A DNA stretch of 20,595 nt from an uncultured Alistipes sp. (GTDB lineage Bacteria > Bacteroidota > Bacteroidia > Bacteroidales > Rikenellaceae): contig CAKVKI010000015.1 of assembly GCA_934754975.1 (NCBI GenBank), positions 1 to 20,595 on the forward strand. The letters are read 5' to 3'. How positions within the stretch are numbered: position 1 is the first letter of the stretch; each line of letters starts with the position of its first letter. Below, one piece after another: positions 1-7,671 of the stretch. Under the pieces are notes generated by a model. The model saw only the letters and a program-made list of their open reading frames with translations, was not told the origin of the DNA and did not search any database. The position numbers were made by a program, and so were the translations under genes.

Positions 1-2
1 AT

Positions 3-75
3 GGTGCCATAGCTCAGTTGGTAGAGCAAAGGACTGAAAATCCTTGTGTCCCCGGTTCGATTCCTGGTGGTACCA
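3..75 (+). tRNA. tRNA-Phe (GAA)
   Basis: The cloverleaf can be read directly. The acceptor arm GGTGCCA (3-9) pairs with TGGTACC (68-74) with one G-T pair. The D arm is GCTC/GAGC. The anticodon stem AAGGA/TCCTT encloses the seven-base loop CTGAAAA, giving anticodon GAA for phenylalanine. The T arm at 51-67 carries TTCGATT as its loop, with one C-T mismatch in the stem. A75 is the discriminator base and no CCA is encoded, so the tail must be added after transcription. The 3' end of the gene (from base 60) is repeated at 7613-7630, marking it as an integration target. Confidence 0.97.
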
Positions 76-77
76 CG
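60..77 (+). repeat. Left attachment repeat in tRNA-Phe 3' end
   Basis: ATTCCTGGTGGTACCACG, 18 bp, is identical to 7613-7630. It covers the T-arm and acceptor 3' strand of the tRNA. A duplicated tRNA 3' end bounding foreign DNA is the classic footprint of site-specific integration. The copy within the complete tRNA is the one that keeps the gene functional. Confidence 0.88.
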
Positions 78-154
78 GTAATGTGCCAAATTAGGTGATT
101 GTTAAAAAACGAATCCTAATTCATTGAATGACAATACTAATTTTGGTGGATTTG

Positions 155-195
155 AATAAAGACGATTGATAATTTCAATCGTCTTTATTATTTTT
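155..195. terminator. 15-bp hairpin terminator behind tRNA-Phe
   Basis: AATAAAGACGATTGA (155-169) pairs perfectly with TCAATCGTCTTTATT (175-189) around the loop TAATT and is followed by ATTTTT. It lies inside the island, between the tRNA and the transposase. It could end tRNA transcription after integration displaced the native terminator, and it could shield the transposase from read-through. Confidence 0.8.
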
Positions 196-273
196 GCGCC
201 CCGAATCCGGCTTAAAATGATTTTTAATGGTCGGACTTTGACTTTCATGTATCAAAATAGGGGATAAGCAAAA

Positions 274-927
274 ATGGTTTGTAAATATTGCGGAGGTAAC
301 TGTGTAAAAGATGGTCATCAGGCTAACGGCAAACAACGATATAAATGCGTTCATTGCCGGAAAAAACAGCAGGAATTATACACTTATAATGCATATGATC
401 CTAACTTGAATAAACGAATAATCGTATTAACTAAAGAAGGGGTTGGGATTCGCAGTACGGCAAGAATTCTTCATATATCTATAGGAACTCTCTTTCGGCG
501 TATTCTTACGATAGCGAAATCAATCGTACGGCCTATTGTTCCCAAACATAGGGTATATGAGGTCGATGAGATGAAGAGCTTTATTCGACGTAAAAACAAT
601 CATATTTGGGTTGCCTATGCTCTAGACCGTTATTCGAAACAAGTCGTTAGTTTTAGTGTTGGTACTCGAACGAATAGCACGCTGAATATAGTATTGGAAA
701 CTCTGCGTTTGTCAGAAGCCAAGAGAATATATACTGATCGTTTGCGAAACTATCGCTCGCTGATTGATAGAAGGGTTCATCGTACTTCTCTATATGGAAC
801 TAATCACATCGAACGAAATAATCTAACAGTAAGAACTCATTTGAAGCGTTTATCTCGCAGAACAATTTGTTTTAGCCGGAGTGTTGTTATTCTTACTGCA
901 ATTCTAAAAATTTATTTTTGGGGATAA
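274..927 (+). CDS. IS1-family transposase, single ORF
   Basis: The 217-residue protein has the InsA/InsB layout in one uninterrupted frame. An N-terminal zinc ribbon (C3-x2-C6 and C25-x2-C28) is followed by a helix-turn-helix around residues 54-76. A DDE nuclease domain has Asp in EVDEMKSFI (near 98), Asp in YTDRL (near 154) and Glu in HIERNN (near 180). The D-to-E spacing is about 25, as in IS1. E. coli IS1 makes its InsAB' transposase by frameshifting; this version needs none. Length is close to the 232 residues of InsAB', and the catalytic triad looks intact. A GGGGATAA stretch just upstream of the start might act as a weak ribosome site. Whether it only moves its own short IS or also had a role in mobilising the island is not known. 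Confidence 0.9.
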   Translation: MVCKYCGGNCVKDGHQANGKQRYKCVHCRKKQQELYTYNAYDPNLNKRIIVLTKEGVGIRSTARILHISIGTLFRRILTIAKSIVRPIVPKHRVYEVDEMKSFIRRKNNHIWVAYALDRYSKQVVSFSVGTRTNSTLNIVLETLRLSEAKRIYTDRLRNYRSLIDRRVHRTSLYGTNHIERNNLTVRTHLKRLSRRTICFSRSVVILTAILKIYFWG

Positions 928-1019
928 TATCTAAGGTTGATTATTGACTCCTCTGGATGTTGGTGAACAATAATCTTACTTTATTTTAATATAGATATTG
1001 CTAGTAATACGCAGTTTAG

Positions 1020-1049
1020 TTTGAATCTCAATAAAAAATTGTAACTTTG
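1020..1049 (+). promoter_or_regulatory. Bacteroidetes-type promoter of the Wadjet operon
   Basis: TTTG at 1020-1023 (-33 element) and TAACTTTG at 1042-1049 (-7 element, perfect TAnnTTTG) are separated by 18 bp. The predicted transcript start near 1056 leaves a leader of about 14 nt before the ATG at 1070. This also supports the chosen jetA start. Confidence 0.72.
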
Positions 1050-1069
1050 GATGTAAGACTAAATTGTGA

Positions 1070-2380
1070 ATGACTTCGATCTTCGACCATATAGCAATAG
1101 AGAATACTTATGAATTGTTCTTTCCCAAAAAGGAGCAAGGATTGGCTATTATATGGTTGTATGAAAGAGTAAAAAACGGATATTTCGAAAAAGGAATATT
1201 TAAAGAAAAAGATATTCGGAAAGCATTTGACGAAGTAAGTATTATAAACAAGGAAAAAAGGGAACGGCAACAGTGGGAATATTACAATTCTCAAATCATG
1301 GCTTTACAGGAGTTTTTCTTATTATACGATGAAGAAAACCAGACTTACACATTCAAAGAATACGCAACTTACCTATGCGATAAAGTATTTAAAATGCTAT
1401 CGGATAGGTTTAATCCTACTGTAATTGAAATTACTTGTACGGACTTGTATGAGAAACTAGAGGATGCAAAAGACTTGACAATCTGGTTGGAAGCACATTT
1501 TGACAAGGCGAAATCCCATCTTAAAGAACAAATTGATTATTTAAACCAACAAATAGACAAGTCTGTTATAGAACTGAGTGAAAAAGCCAAATTGAATAAT
1601 TGTGATTCTTTGGTCGTCGCTCTACGAGATATTGAAAATAAGCTGGATGAGATACGTCGGCAAAACAGGGAGTTACGTGGTGCCTTTCGTGAAATAGACC
1701 GTATAAAGTCAATCTTGATGACACACCCGGCAAGAGAAAATGCCGAAATTGATGATAAAGTATCAGAAGTAATCGATTACTTTGAGAGTGTAAGGACTTT
1801 GCTTAATATGGTTGATTCTCGGATTGATAAAATACAACCTAAAATTCAGCAGTTTTTTGGATCATTGAATCGCCATTTATTTGATAGAAAAGTCGAAAAA
1901 TTTCTAACCTATTTATTGGATAAAAGTCAAGTTGTTTCTGGTGAATTAACACTTCCTATTGCGAATGAAAGTTTTATTACCCGTTTGTCATCTTCGAATT
2001 TTACAATTATTGAAAGACGGGACGGACTTTTTATTGGGAAGCAGAATCAATCTCCTTCTTATATAAACGATCCGTTAAGAGAAGCCGCTGCGTATCAACA
2101 AAGTAATAGGGTGCTAGTTAGACAAAACTATATTGATCAATGGATGGCGAGGATAAAAAGGGTATCTCTACAGACCAAAGAATATCATTTGTCTGATGTT
2201 TTTTTCGAGATACTCGAACGTCATAATGAAGATCTGCAATTGGCTGTCAGTGTTATATATCAGGCTATGAGCTATTTTGATAAGCATGATAGATGGCAGA
2301 TTGAGATTGATTCGCAAAAAATGATTCATGGCGACAAATATAAATATGCGATATGGGATATTTGGATGAAACAGAAATGA
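1070..2380 (+). CDS. jetA: Wadjet protein JetA (MksF/kleisin-like)
   Basis: The 436-residue protein is first in a four-gene block whose third and fourth members are clearly an SMC-type ATPase and a Toprim nuclease, which fixes its likely identity. In known Wadjet complexes JetA is the kleisin that bridges the two JetC heads and binds JetB. The N-terminal part (1-110) looks like a compact helical, winged-helix-type domain. A strongly charged helical or coiled-coil stretch runs from about 135 to 215. The C-terminal part (about 270-436) is mixed and ends in helices. No enzyme motif is visible, as expected for a kleisin. It is somewhat shorter than many JetA proteins, so the family call rests largely on order, size and architecture. 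The promoter at 1020-1049 drives it, and the gene overlaps the next start. Confidence 0.78.
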   Translation: MTSIFDHIAIENTYELFFPKKEQGLAIIWLYERVKNGYFEKGIFKEKDIRKAFDEVSIINKEKRERQQWEYYNSQIMALQEFFLLYDEENQTYTFKEYATYLCDKVFKMLSDRFNPTVIEITCTDLYEKLEDAKDLTIWLEAHFDKAKSHLKEQIDYLNQQIDKSVIELSEKAKLNNCDSLVVALRDIENKLDEIRRQNRELRGAFREIDRIKSILMTHPARENAEIDDKVSEVIDYFESVRTLLNMVDSRIDKIQPKIQQFFGSLNRHLFDRKVEKFLTYLLDKSQVVSGELTLPIANESFITRLSSSNFTIIERRDGLFIGKQNQSPSYINDPLREAAAYQQSNRVLVRQNYIDQWMARIKRVSLQTKEYHLSDVFFEILERHNEDLQLAVSVIYQAMSYFDKHDRWQIEIDSQKMIHGDKYKYAIWDIWMKQK

Positions 2381-3030
2381 GAAATCCATATGACTTTTTG
2401 GATTGTGAGCAGGGCAAGGAACTTTTTGCTCCGCTTGATTATGCATTAAAAGACGGAGTACATATTCAAGAGTACGGGAAACAGAAAGAATTGTATTCAT
2501 ATCTCCGGCGGTTTTATCCGACATTGGTGCAATATTATCGCGAATTTTGGGGGCTTGAACTTGAACAGGGAGGCAACGATTCCGAAAAATATTATTACCT
2601 CAGATTCTGTCCTGATTTGAAAAATGGAATTCCGACGAACCACAAGCATCTCATGTCAAAAGAAAATATTATTGTCGGATTACTTCTATACAAAGTTTAT
2701 TATAATGATTGCAATATTGAACTTGATTCGTTGAGTAAGTTTCAACGGATAATAAAGATTGATTATCCTGATTTGAAGCCTGGTATAATAAAAACTTTGG
2801 CTAAGGTTAAGAAAGAAAAGGCAACACAGTTCAATGACGAGAAAATAGATGCCTGTATTAAAAGTGCCTTTGATGAATTCAACAAAATAAAATGGATTGA
2901 AATGGATGGTGATAGTTTTGAGATATTGCCCTCATTTTTTAGAATAACACGAGAGTTTGCCCCTTATATCAACAACATTGAAGAAATATTAAAAGAAAGT
3001 CAGGATGAAAAGTTACCCGCGAATCTATAG
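2377..3030 (+). CDS. jetB: Wadjet protein JetB (MksE-like)
   Basis: The protein has 217 residues from the ATG at 2377. That start overlaps the jetA stop as ATGA, the usual sign of translational coupling; an in-frame ATG at 2353 would add eight residues. JetB/MksE/MukE proteins are small winged-helix subunits that sit on the kleisin, and the size and position fit. The sequence is acidic to neutral and mainly helical. A segment around residues 85-150 (GLLLYKVYYNDCNIELDS onward) is plausible for a winged-helix domain, followed by a predicted helix rich in Lys and Glu. No catalytic motif is seen. Its last 26 bases overlap the jetC start, so the complex is probably made in fixed proportion. On its own the sequence would be hard to classify; the operon gives the identity. 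Confidence 0.76.
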   Translation: MRNPYDFLDCEQGKELFAPLDYALKDGVHIQEYGKQKELYSYLRRFYPTLVQYYREFWGLELEQGGNDSEKYYYLRFCPDLKNGIPTNHKHLMSKENIIVGLLLYKVYYNDCNIELDSLSKFQRIIKIDYPDLKPGIIKTLAKVKKEKATQFNDEKIDACIKSAFDEFNKIKWIEMDGDSFEILPSFFRITREFAPYINNIEEILKESQDEKLPANL

Positions 3031-6000
3031 CTTGTCTACTATAGGGCTTATTCATCATCATGAGATTGATTATGAATTTCATCCGGCGCGAACCGATTTC
3101 ATGGGGGATAGCGCTTCGGGTAAAAGTATTATTGCCGATTTGCTGCAATTGATATTTGTTGGTTCGACGACTTTTAGATCGGCAACAGCAACGTTGAAAG
3201 AAAGACGCGATCCGGATGGATTGGTTATAAATACTTCGGGAAAAGGAACAAATATTGCCTATGCATTCTTGAATATTCAAACTGCAAGTGAACAATTTAT
3301 TGTTATTGGAACCTATTTTGAAAGTACCAGCAAAAATACAAAGCCATTTATTATACAATCGAGTACGGAGATCGAGAACGAAAAACTGACTCCGATGTAC
3401 ATCCCTCTGAAGGCAATTGATTTCAAGAAAGGGAATACGATTTTGGACTTGGATGAGCTAACGGATGCGATGGAGGAAAAACAACTGGTATTCAAAAAAT
3501 GGGAACGAATTAGTGCATATCATCGTATTTTATACAATAATAATATTCTCCCATTGGATTTGTCTGCTAACGATAAGGTTTTGACTGATTACGCAAAAAT
3601 TATCCAGTCCTTTTCTCGTGGGAAAACCTTAAATACAAAAGAAAGTAAAAGTCTTTTGGATTTTTTATTCGGGCAGGAGAGAGGAAAGGAGTTGAATAAT
3701 AAATATGTTCAGATAGTCAGGGATCTTGGGAATACGACCCTTGCATATGGGCAAAATTTGGAGATTATTAAAGGATTGACTTTAAGATTTGAGCGAATAC
3801 GTTCTTTAAAATCTTCTTTGGAGAATAAAAACAGCAAGGAACAAAAGTATCTTACCTCAGATTTATTATTTCATCGAGAAGAGTATAAACGATTATCTGA
3901 TAAAATACAAACAAATTCAGATAAAATTTTGGAGGCTTCTCATTGCTTACAGCAGTTGATCAATGCCGCGAGGGAGGATATCATTCAAGCAGAAAAAACG
4001 AAAAATAGTCTCTCCGCGCATGTTCAAAGAATGTCTGATATCCAGTTTGTTGCTAAAACGCATTATGTGACATTGAATAATGCGCGGCAATTGATTGATA
4101 GTTTAAAAATAGATGAAAATCAGCTAGAACCAGTTTGTCGGAATTATCAAAGAACGAGAGGGCAATATGTAATTCTGCAAGATTTTCTATCAAAGTTATC
4201 GGCTAAAAACGTACAATCATTTTTTGAGCAATCTGAATGGGTGAAAGGATTGAAGGCAGGCAATGAGTACTATGGAAAACGGATAGGTGAGATAAAGTCA
4301 AACTTGGAGAATCTTGATCTTCTGTCAGAATACGTTGATGTAAACAATCCAGAGTCTTTGGTTCGATGGGCTATTTCACTTAAACGCCCCCTTACGAGAA
4401 TAGAAGAGAGTCTAATGCTGCATTTTCAGACGTTGCAGCGTACTCAACCGGAAAATCCGAGAAAACGAGACCGTTATTTACCTATCCCGTCCGTCTTATT
4501 CGATAATCCTAAGATTCAAGAGCAAAAGAATGGGTTTTGGATCGATTTGGATGGAATCCAGGAATATGTTGAATATGTTTCCGAACAGCGATTTAATACG
4601 ATTGACCAAAATGCAATAAATAAGTATTTTGAATCACAATCGCAAAATGTTGAACAGCAGCGGAAGCAACTACAGGATGAGCAGAAAAAACTTGTTTGTC
4701 TACACGATATTTTTTCAGAATTGTCCAATGCGTCCGGTGCAATTGAAGCATATCGGAAGAAAGAAGAATTGAATCATTACCGAGAGAATAATTTGCTGGA
4801 TATAAGTGTAGAAACGCTTCAATCTTATTTAGACTGTTTGAAGCGGAAGGATGTTATTGAAAGGGAATACAAACAGGCTTGTCAGGATTATGACGAGGCC
4901 ATTGCTAAACAAAGTGAGAATAAGGCAATTTCCGATAGGTTGCCAGTGAAAGTCGAAAAAGCTGAAGACCTGTTACGCAGCATTGAAGCCGATAAGGAGT
5001 TATTATCAAATATTGCTCAACGATTTCCAATCAATCCGTCATCTGATTATGATTTGAACTTTTATTATAACAGCACTGATAAAATAGAATCTTTCGCTAT
5101 AGAATGTGGCATTCAGAAAGAAAATATTGATGTAATTGAATCTCTTAGGAGCGACAAATCAAGGTTTGATTTGCTTGTGGTTGAGTTGCAGAGTAAAGAA
5201 GAAACTTATAAATCTCTTTATCAGAAATTGCCAGTTGCGGAGGAAAATAATGATTCTATAACTCAAATACAGGTTCAGCAGGAAAAAGAAGCATATATTG
5301 GAGCCAAGAGTACTTATAATAATCAATTTGATGGAATTGTTGGGGATTTTTTATCAAGTGAGTCGTATAGATTCGAGGGAGAGAACAAAGATTTTGCAGA
5401 TTTGGTAGCCCACTTGCTTCCTGATATTTTTAAACACGAAAGGGTAATTGAAGAAGACGTTATTAGTAAGATAGAAGCACATCTAAAACAAATTAACGAT
5501 AAAAACCGAGATTTGAATTCGAAAAAAATACGGAAAATAGAAGACTTGCTGGATGATGTACGTTCGGCAGTTGGTGTGCAAGAAGATATTGTCCGTAAAA
5601 TAAATCGATTCTTTAGTGGAGGAGAAAGACGAATTAGTGGAAATTACAAACTCAATTTAGTCAGTAGTTCAGTCAAAGGCTTCCCTGTTGAGTGGTTGGC
5701 CGATTTTAAAAGAAAAGCACAAGAACAACTTAATTTATTTGATATCTCAATTGCGGATAAATTATCTTCCGTTGTGTCAATTGACGAAAAGATTTTGGAG
5801 GCATTTAAAGAATTGACAGGTAATCGAAATGGCGATGTAGCTATCGAAGACATATTAAACCCTAATTCTTATATGGAGCTGAGTCTTGAGATGCAAGATT
5901 CAAGAGGAAAATCCAATAAAGGAAGTACAGGGCAAACTTATGCTGCCATTGCATTATTGTGTATTGCCCGGTTATCTATCGTTGGAAGTAAAAATTACAA

Positions 6001-6262
6001 TAAGGATACTGGTATTCGTTTTATGCCTATCGATGAAGCCGAAGGGTTGGGTAGTAACTTTGACTTGTTAAACGAAATTGCTCAAAAATATGATTATCAA
6101 ATTGTAACATTTGCAATTAATCCATTGGGACGCTACGATGGGCAGTTTATCTATATTCTTCATAGGAATCCGGATGTCGATGCAAATATTAACCTAACAC
6201 CAATGGCTATTCGTAGCAGAATTGATATTAAAGATAACCTAACAGAAATGGTTGAGGTATGA
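3005..6262 (+). CDS. jetC: Wadjet SMC-type ATPase JetC (MksB-like)
   Basis: The 1085-residue protein has the SMC plan. An N-terminal ATPase half carries the Walker A motif GDSASGKS (34-41), followed closely by a Q-loop-like LLQLIF. A long coiled-coil middle runs from about 250 to 900, interrupted near 480-530 where a hinge-like region would lie. The C-terminal half has a signature-like loop NKGSTGQ (971-977) and the Walker B FMPIDEAEG, with D1010 and catalytic E1011. JetC dimers burn ATP to extrude DNA loops, which lets Wadjet sense small closed circles. The Walker A and signature loops differ from textbook SMC forms (GxNGSGKS and LSGGQ), but the key Lys, Ser and DE are kept. The ATG at 3005 lies inside jetB, and the stop overlaps the jetD start as ATGA. 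Confidence 0.88.
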   Translation: MKSYPRIYSLSTIGLIHHHEIDYEFHPARTDFMGDSASGKSIIADLLQLIFVGSTTFRSATATLKERRDPDGLVINTSGKGTNIAYAFLNIQTASEQFIVIGTYFESTSKNTKPFIIQSSTEIENEKLTPMYIPLKAIDFKKGNTILDLDELTDAMEEKQLVFKKWERISAYHRILYNNNILPLDLSANDKVLTDYAKIIQSFSRGKTLNTKESKSLLDFLFGQERGKELNNKYVQIVRDLGNTTLAYGQNLEIIKGLTLRFERIRSLKSSLENKNSKEQKYLTSDLLFHREEYKRLSDKIQTNSDKILEASHCLQQLINAAREDIIQAEKTKNSLSAHVQRMSDIQFVAKTHYVTLNNARQLIDSLKIDENQLEPVCRNYQRTRGQYVILQDFLSKLSAKNVQSFFEQSEWVKGLKAGNEYYGKRIGEIKSNLENLDLLSEYVDVNNPESLVRWAISLKRPLTRIEESLMLHFQTLQRTQPENPRKRDRYLPIPSVLFDNPKIQEQKNGFWIDLDGIQEYVEYVSEQRFNTIDQNAINKYFESQSQNVEQQRKQLQDEQKKLVCLHDIFSELSNASGAIEAYRKKEELNHYRENNLLDISVETLQSYLDCLKRKDVIEREYKQACQDYDEAIAKQSENKAISDRLPVKVEKAEDLLRSIEADKELLSNIAQRFPINPSSDYDLNFYYNSTDKIESFAIECGIQKENIDVIESLRSDKSRFDLLVVELQSKEETYKSLYQKLPVAEENNDSITQIQVQQEKEAYIGAKSTYNNQFDGIVGDFLSSESYRFEGENKDFADLVAHLLPDIFKHERVIEEDVISKIEAHLKQINDKNRDLNSKKIRKIEDLLDDVRSAVGVQEDIVRKINRFFSGGERRISGNYKLNLVSSSVKGFPVEWLADFKRKAQEQLNLFDISIADKLSSVVSIDEKILEAFKELTGNRNGDVAIEDILNPNSYMELSLEMQDSRGKSNKGSTGQTYAAIALLCIARLSIVGSKNYNKDTGIRFMPIDEAEGLGSNFDLLNEIAQKYDYQIVTFAINPLGRYDGQFIYILHRNPDVDANINLTPMAIRSRIDIKDNLTEMVEV

Positions 6263-7227
6263 GTGGCGATTTGACATGGCGGATACTGAAAGCCATGCAT
6301 ACATTATATGTGAAGAAGAAAATTCTTGTCGGAAATAAGTCTGACAGTCAAATAAAGCATCTTCTTAGTCGGAAACTAATTGGCTACCAACATGGCAACA
6401 GCAACTATTTCGTGCCCCTTGCTGGGTATGACGAGTATTATGAGAAGAACTTTTTACACGATTTTCAGCAATACGAAGATTTCCTTCTTTCTGTAGATCC
6501 GGAGACAGACGGACGGAAAACATGTACAGTAAGAGATATACAAACCTTAATGCTTATTGCAGACCATTTGGAAGAGGTGAAGAAATCATTAACCACACGT
6601 CGTACATTTTCTAGCGAGGTATTCAAATATGGAGGGTCAAAATATTTAGAAAATCACCATGGATTAGACAAAATGGTGCTTAAGATTCTAAATATTGAGA
6701 ATTTCCCATCTGAAGACCCTAAAGTTCTTCAATGGAGATTTGTGGTCGATTGTCTAAATCCGGAATTAGTTGTGCTTTGCGAAAACCTTGATTTTCTCAA
6801 AACTCCAAACATTGCTCGTCAACACAATATAGAACTTTGGTATGTTGGAGGAAACAACATATCAAATATTCATCATATCAATTCCGAGAAACTTAGTAAA
6901 CCATTATATTATTCCTGCGATTGGGATTATGACGGTCTGAGAATTTACTGCCGGATAAAAGATATTTTAAAAGTAAAAGGAAAAGATGTTGTTTTACTTT
7001 ATCCGTCCAATTTTCAAAATAGGTTATCGATTGATTCCCCTAATCATAACAGTAAATGGAATCAATCGGTTCCTTTTTCGGGGCTTGATATAAGCTATTT
7101 CACGGCAAAGGAGATAGATTTGATTAATCAATTGATAAGAAAGAATCAGTGGATTGAAGAGGAGTCTAATGATTTATTAAAAATGCTGTCTAGTGTCTGC
7201 GATAAATCTGAATTTTCGATCTATTGA
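6259..7227 (+). CDS. jetD: Wadjet Toprim nuclease JetD
   Basis: The 322-residue protein matches the JetD layout: an N-terminal DUF3322-like half and a C-terminal DUF2220/Toprim half. Visible landmarks are FKYGGSKYLE (122-131), matching the conserved GD-KxL-type segment, the Toprim glutamate in VVLCENLDFL (E175), and the Toprim Asp pair in CDWDYDGLRIY (D221 and D223). In studied Wadjet systems JetD cleaves circular plasmid DNA once JetABC has extruded it. The N-terminal 60 residues (VGNKSDSQIKHLLSRKLIGY) look like a winged helix. It is shorter than many JetD proteins (about 380-400 residues), with the Toprim part intact. It is the last gene of the operon and starts in an ATGA overlap with jetC. 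Confidence 0.87.
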   Translation: MSGDLTWRILKAMHTLYVKKKILVGNKSDSQIKHLLSRKLIGYQHGNSNYFVPLAGYDEYYEKNFLHDFQQYEDFLLSVDPETDGRKTCTVRDIQTLMLIADHLEEVKKSLTTRRTFSSEVFKYGGSKYLENHHGLDKMVLKILNIENFPSEDPKVLQWRFVVDCLNPELVVLCENLDFLKTPNIARQHNIELWYVGGNNISNIHHINSEKLSKPLYYSCDWDYDGLRIYCRIKDILKVKGKDVVLLYPSNFQNRLSIDSPNHNSKWNQSVPFSGLDISYFTAKEIDLINQLIRKNQWIEEESNDLLKMLSSVCDKSEFSIY

Positions 7228-7612
7228 TCCTGTAATATTTGGTTGTTCTGCGCTTTGTATGATATGTGCCAATTCTTTATCCTTGATCACTGTTTGGCAG
7301 GCTCGGTTTTCAATTGCTCTATGTGACATTGTATTTTATTGCGGTCTGATTGGAATAGGGAGCTATATTCGTTTGAATTCAGGGCTATTGTGTTAATAGG
7401 GTGGAGTAGGGTATGTTGAAATGTAATTTTTTTTCTAAAAAAATTGTTGTTTTATGAGAAAGTTGTAAATTTACATTTAATATGATTACTGAATGAATTA
7501 GACACAAATTGGTGAAGAACGGTGAACCTGAACCGTGTGCTAATCGTGTGAACTGAAATATAGGAATGAAGTTAATTCATTGATCTTATGAAATCTGCCT
7601 TGGATTATATAA
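7228..7612. other. AT-rich non-coding right end of the island
   Basis: No convincing gene is found in these 385 bases. A 67-codon frame starting inside jetD has no support. The stretch 7501-7553 carries several copies of a GTGAAC-like word (TTGGTGAA at 7509, CGGTGAAC at 7520, GTGTGAAC at 7546) about 60-100 bp from the right repeat. Such clustered short repeats near an attachment site can be recombinase or excisionase arm sites. No clear terminator follows jetD. Confidence 0.5.
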
Positions 7613-7630
7613 ATTCCTGGTGGTACCACG
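7613..7630 (+). repeat. Right attachment repeat (tRNA-Phe 3' fragment)
   Basis: This is an exact second copy of bases 60-77, with different bases on both sides (A before and C after, against G and G at the left copy). It carries only the 3' end of a tRNA and so is not a gene. It marks the right boundary of the island and is the original chromosomal tRNA end. Confidence 0.88.
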
Positions 7631-7633
7631 CTC

Positions 7634-7671
7634 AAAAAGAACGACTTACAGTAATGCGAGTCGTTCTTTTT
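7634..7671 (+). terminator. Displaced native terminator of tRNA-Phe
   Basis: AAAAAGAACGACT (7634-7646) pairs perfectly over 13 bp with AGTCGTTCTTTTT (7659-7671), ending in a T run. It begins three bases after the right tRNA repeat, which is where the terminator of the intact tRNA would have been before the island entered. Confidence 0.85.

Larger units (their letters stand above)
77..948 (+). mobile_element. IS1-family element, right end degenerate
   Basis: The left end GGTAATGTGCCAAATTAGG (from 77) closely resembles the terminal inverted repeat of E. coli IS1 (GGTAATGACTCCAACTTA on its right side). It abuts the end of the tRNA-derived repeat. The transposase gene lies at 274-927. The right end is uncertain: the complement of 926-948 shares roughly half its positions with the left end, so the end may lie near 948. 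No matching 8-9 bp target duplication is visible. The copy may be old, rearranged or immobile. Confidence 0.45.
60..7630. mobile_element. AT-rich Wadjet island integrated in tRNA-Phe
   Basis: The segment is bounded by 18-bp direct repeats of the tRNA-Phe 3' end. It is much richer in A+T than the DNA after about 8300 (sampled lines are near 30-40% G+C, against well over 50% later). Its cargo is an IS1-family transposase gene and a four-gene Wadjet-like operon. No intact tyrosine or serine recombinase is present between the repeats, so the island is either stranded, mobilised in trans, or moved by an unrecognised mechanism. The displaced native tRNA terminator sits immediately after the right repeat. 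Boundaries are seen directly; the history is inferred. Confidence 0.82.

Noticed and set aside
7193..7396. 67-codon frame overlapping the jetD end
   Set aside because: No plausible start signal or family similarity; mostly hydrophobic translation of AT-rich intergenic DNA.
77..7612. Whole island as one large IS1-type transposon
   Set aside because: The right end before 7613 does not match the IS1-like left end, and an 18-bp duplication is too long for IS1; kept only as an open question.
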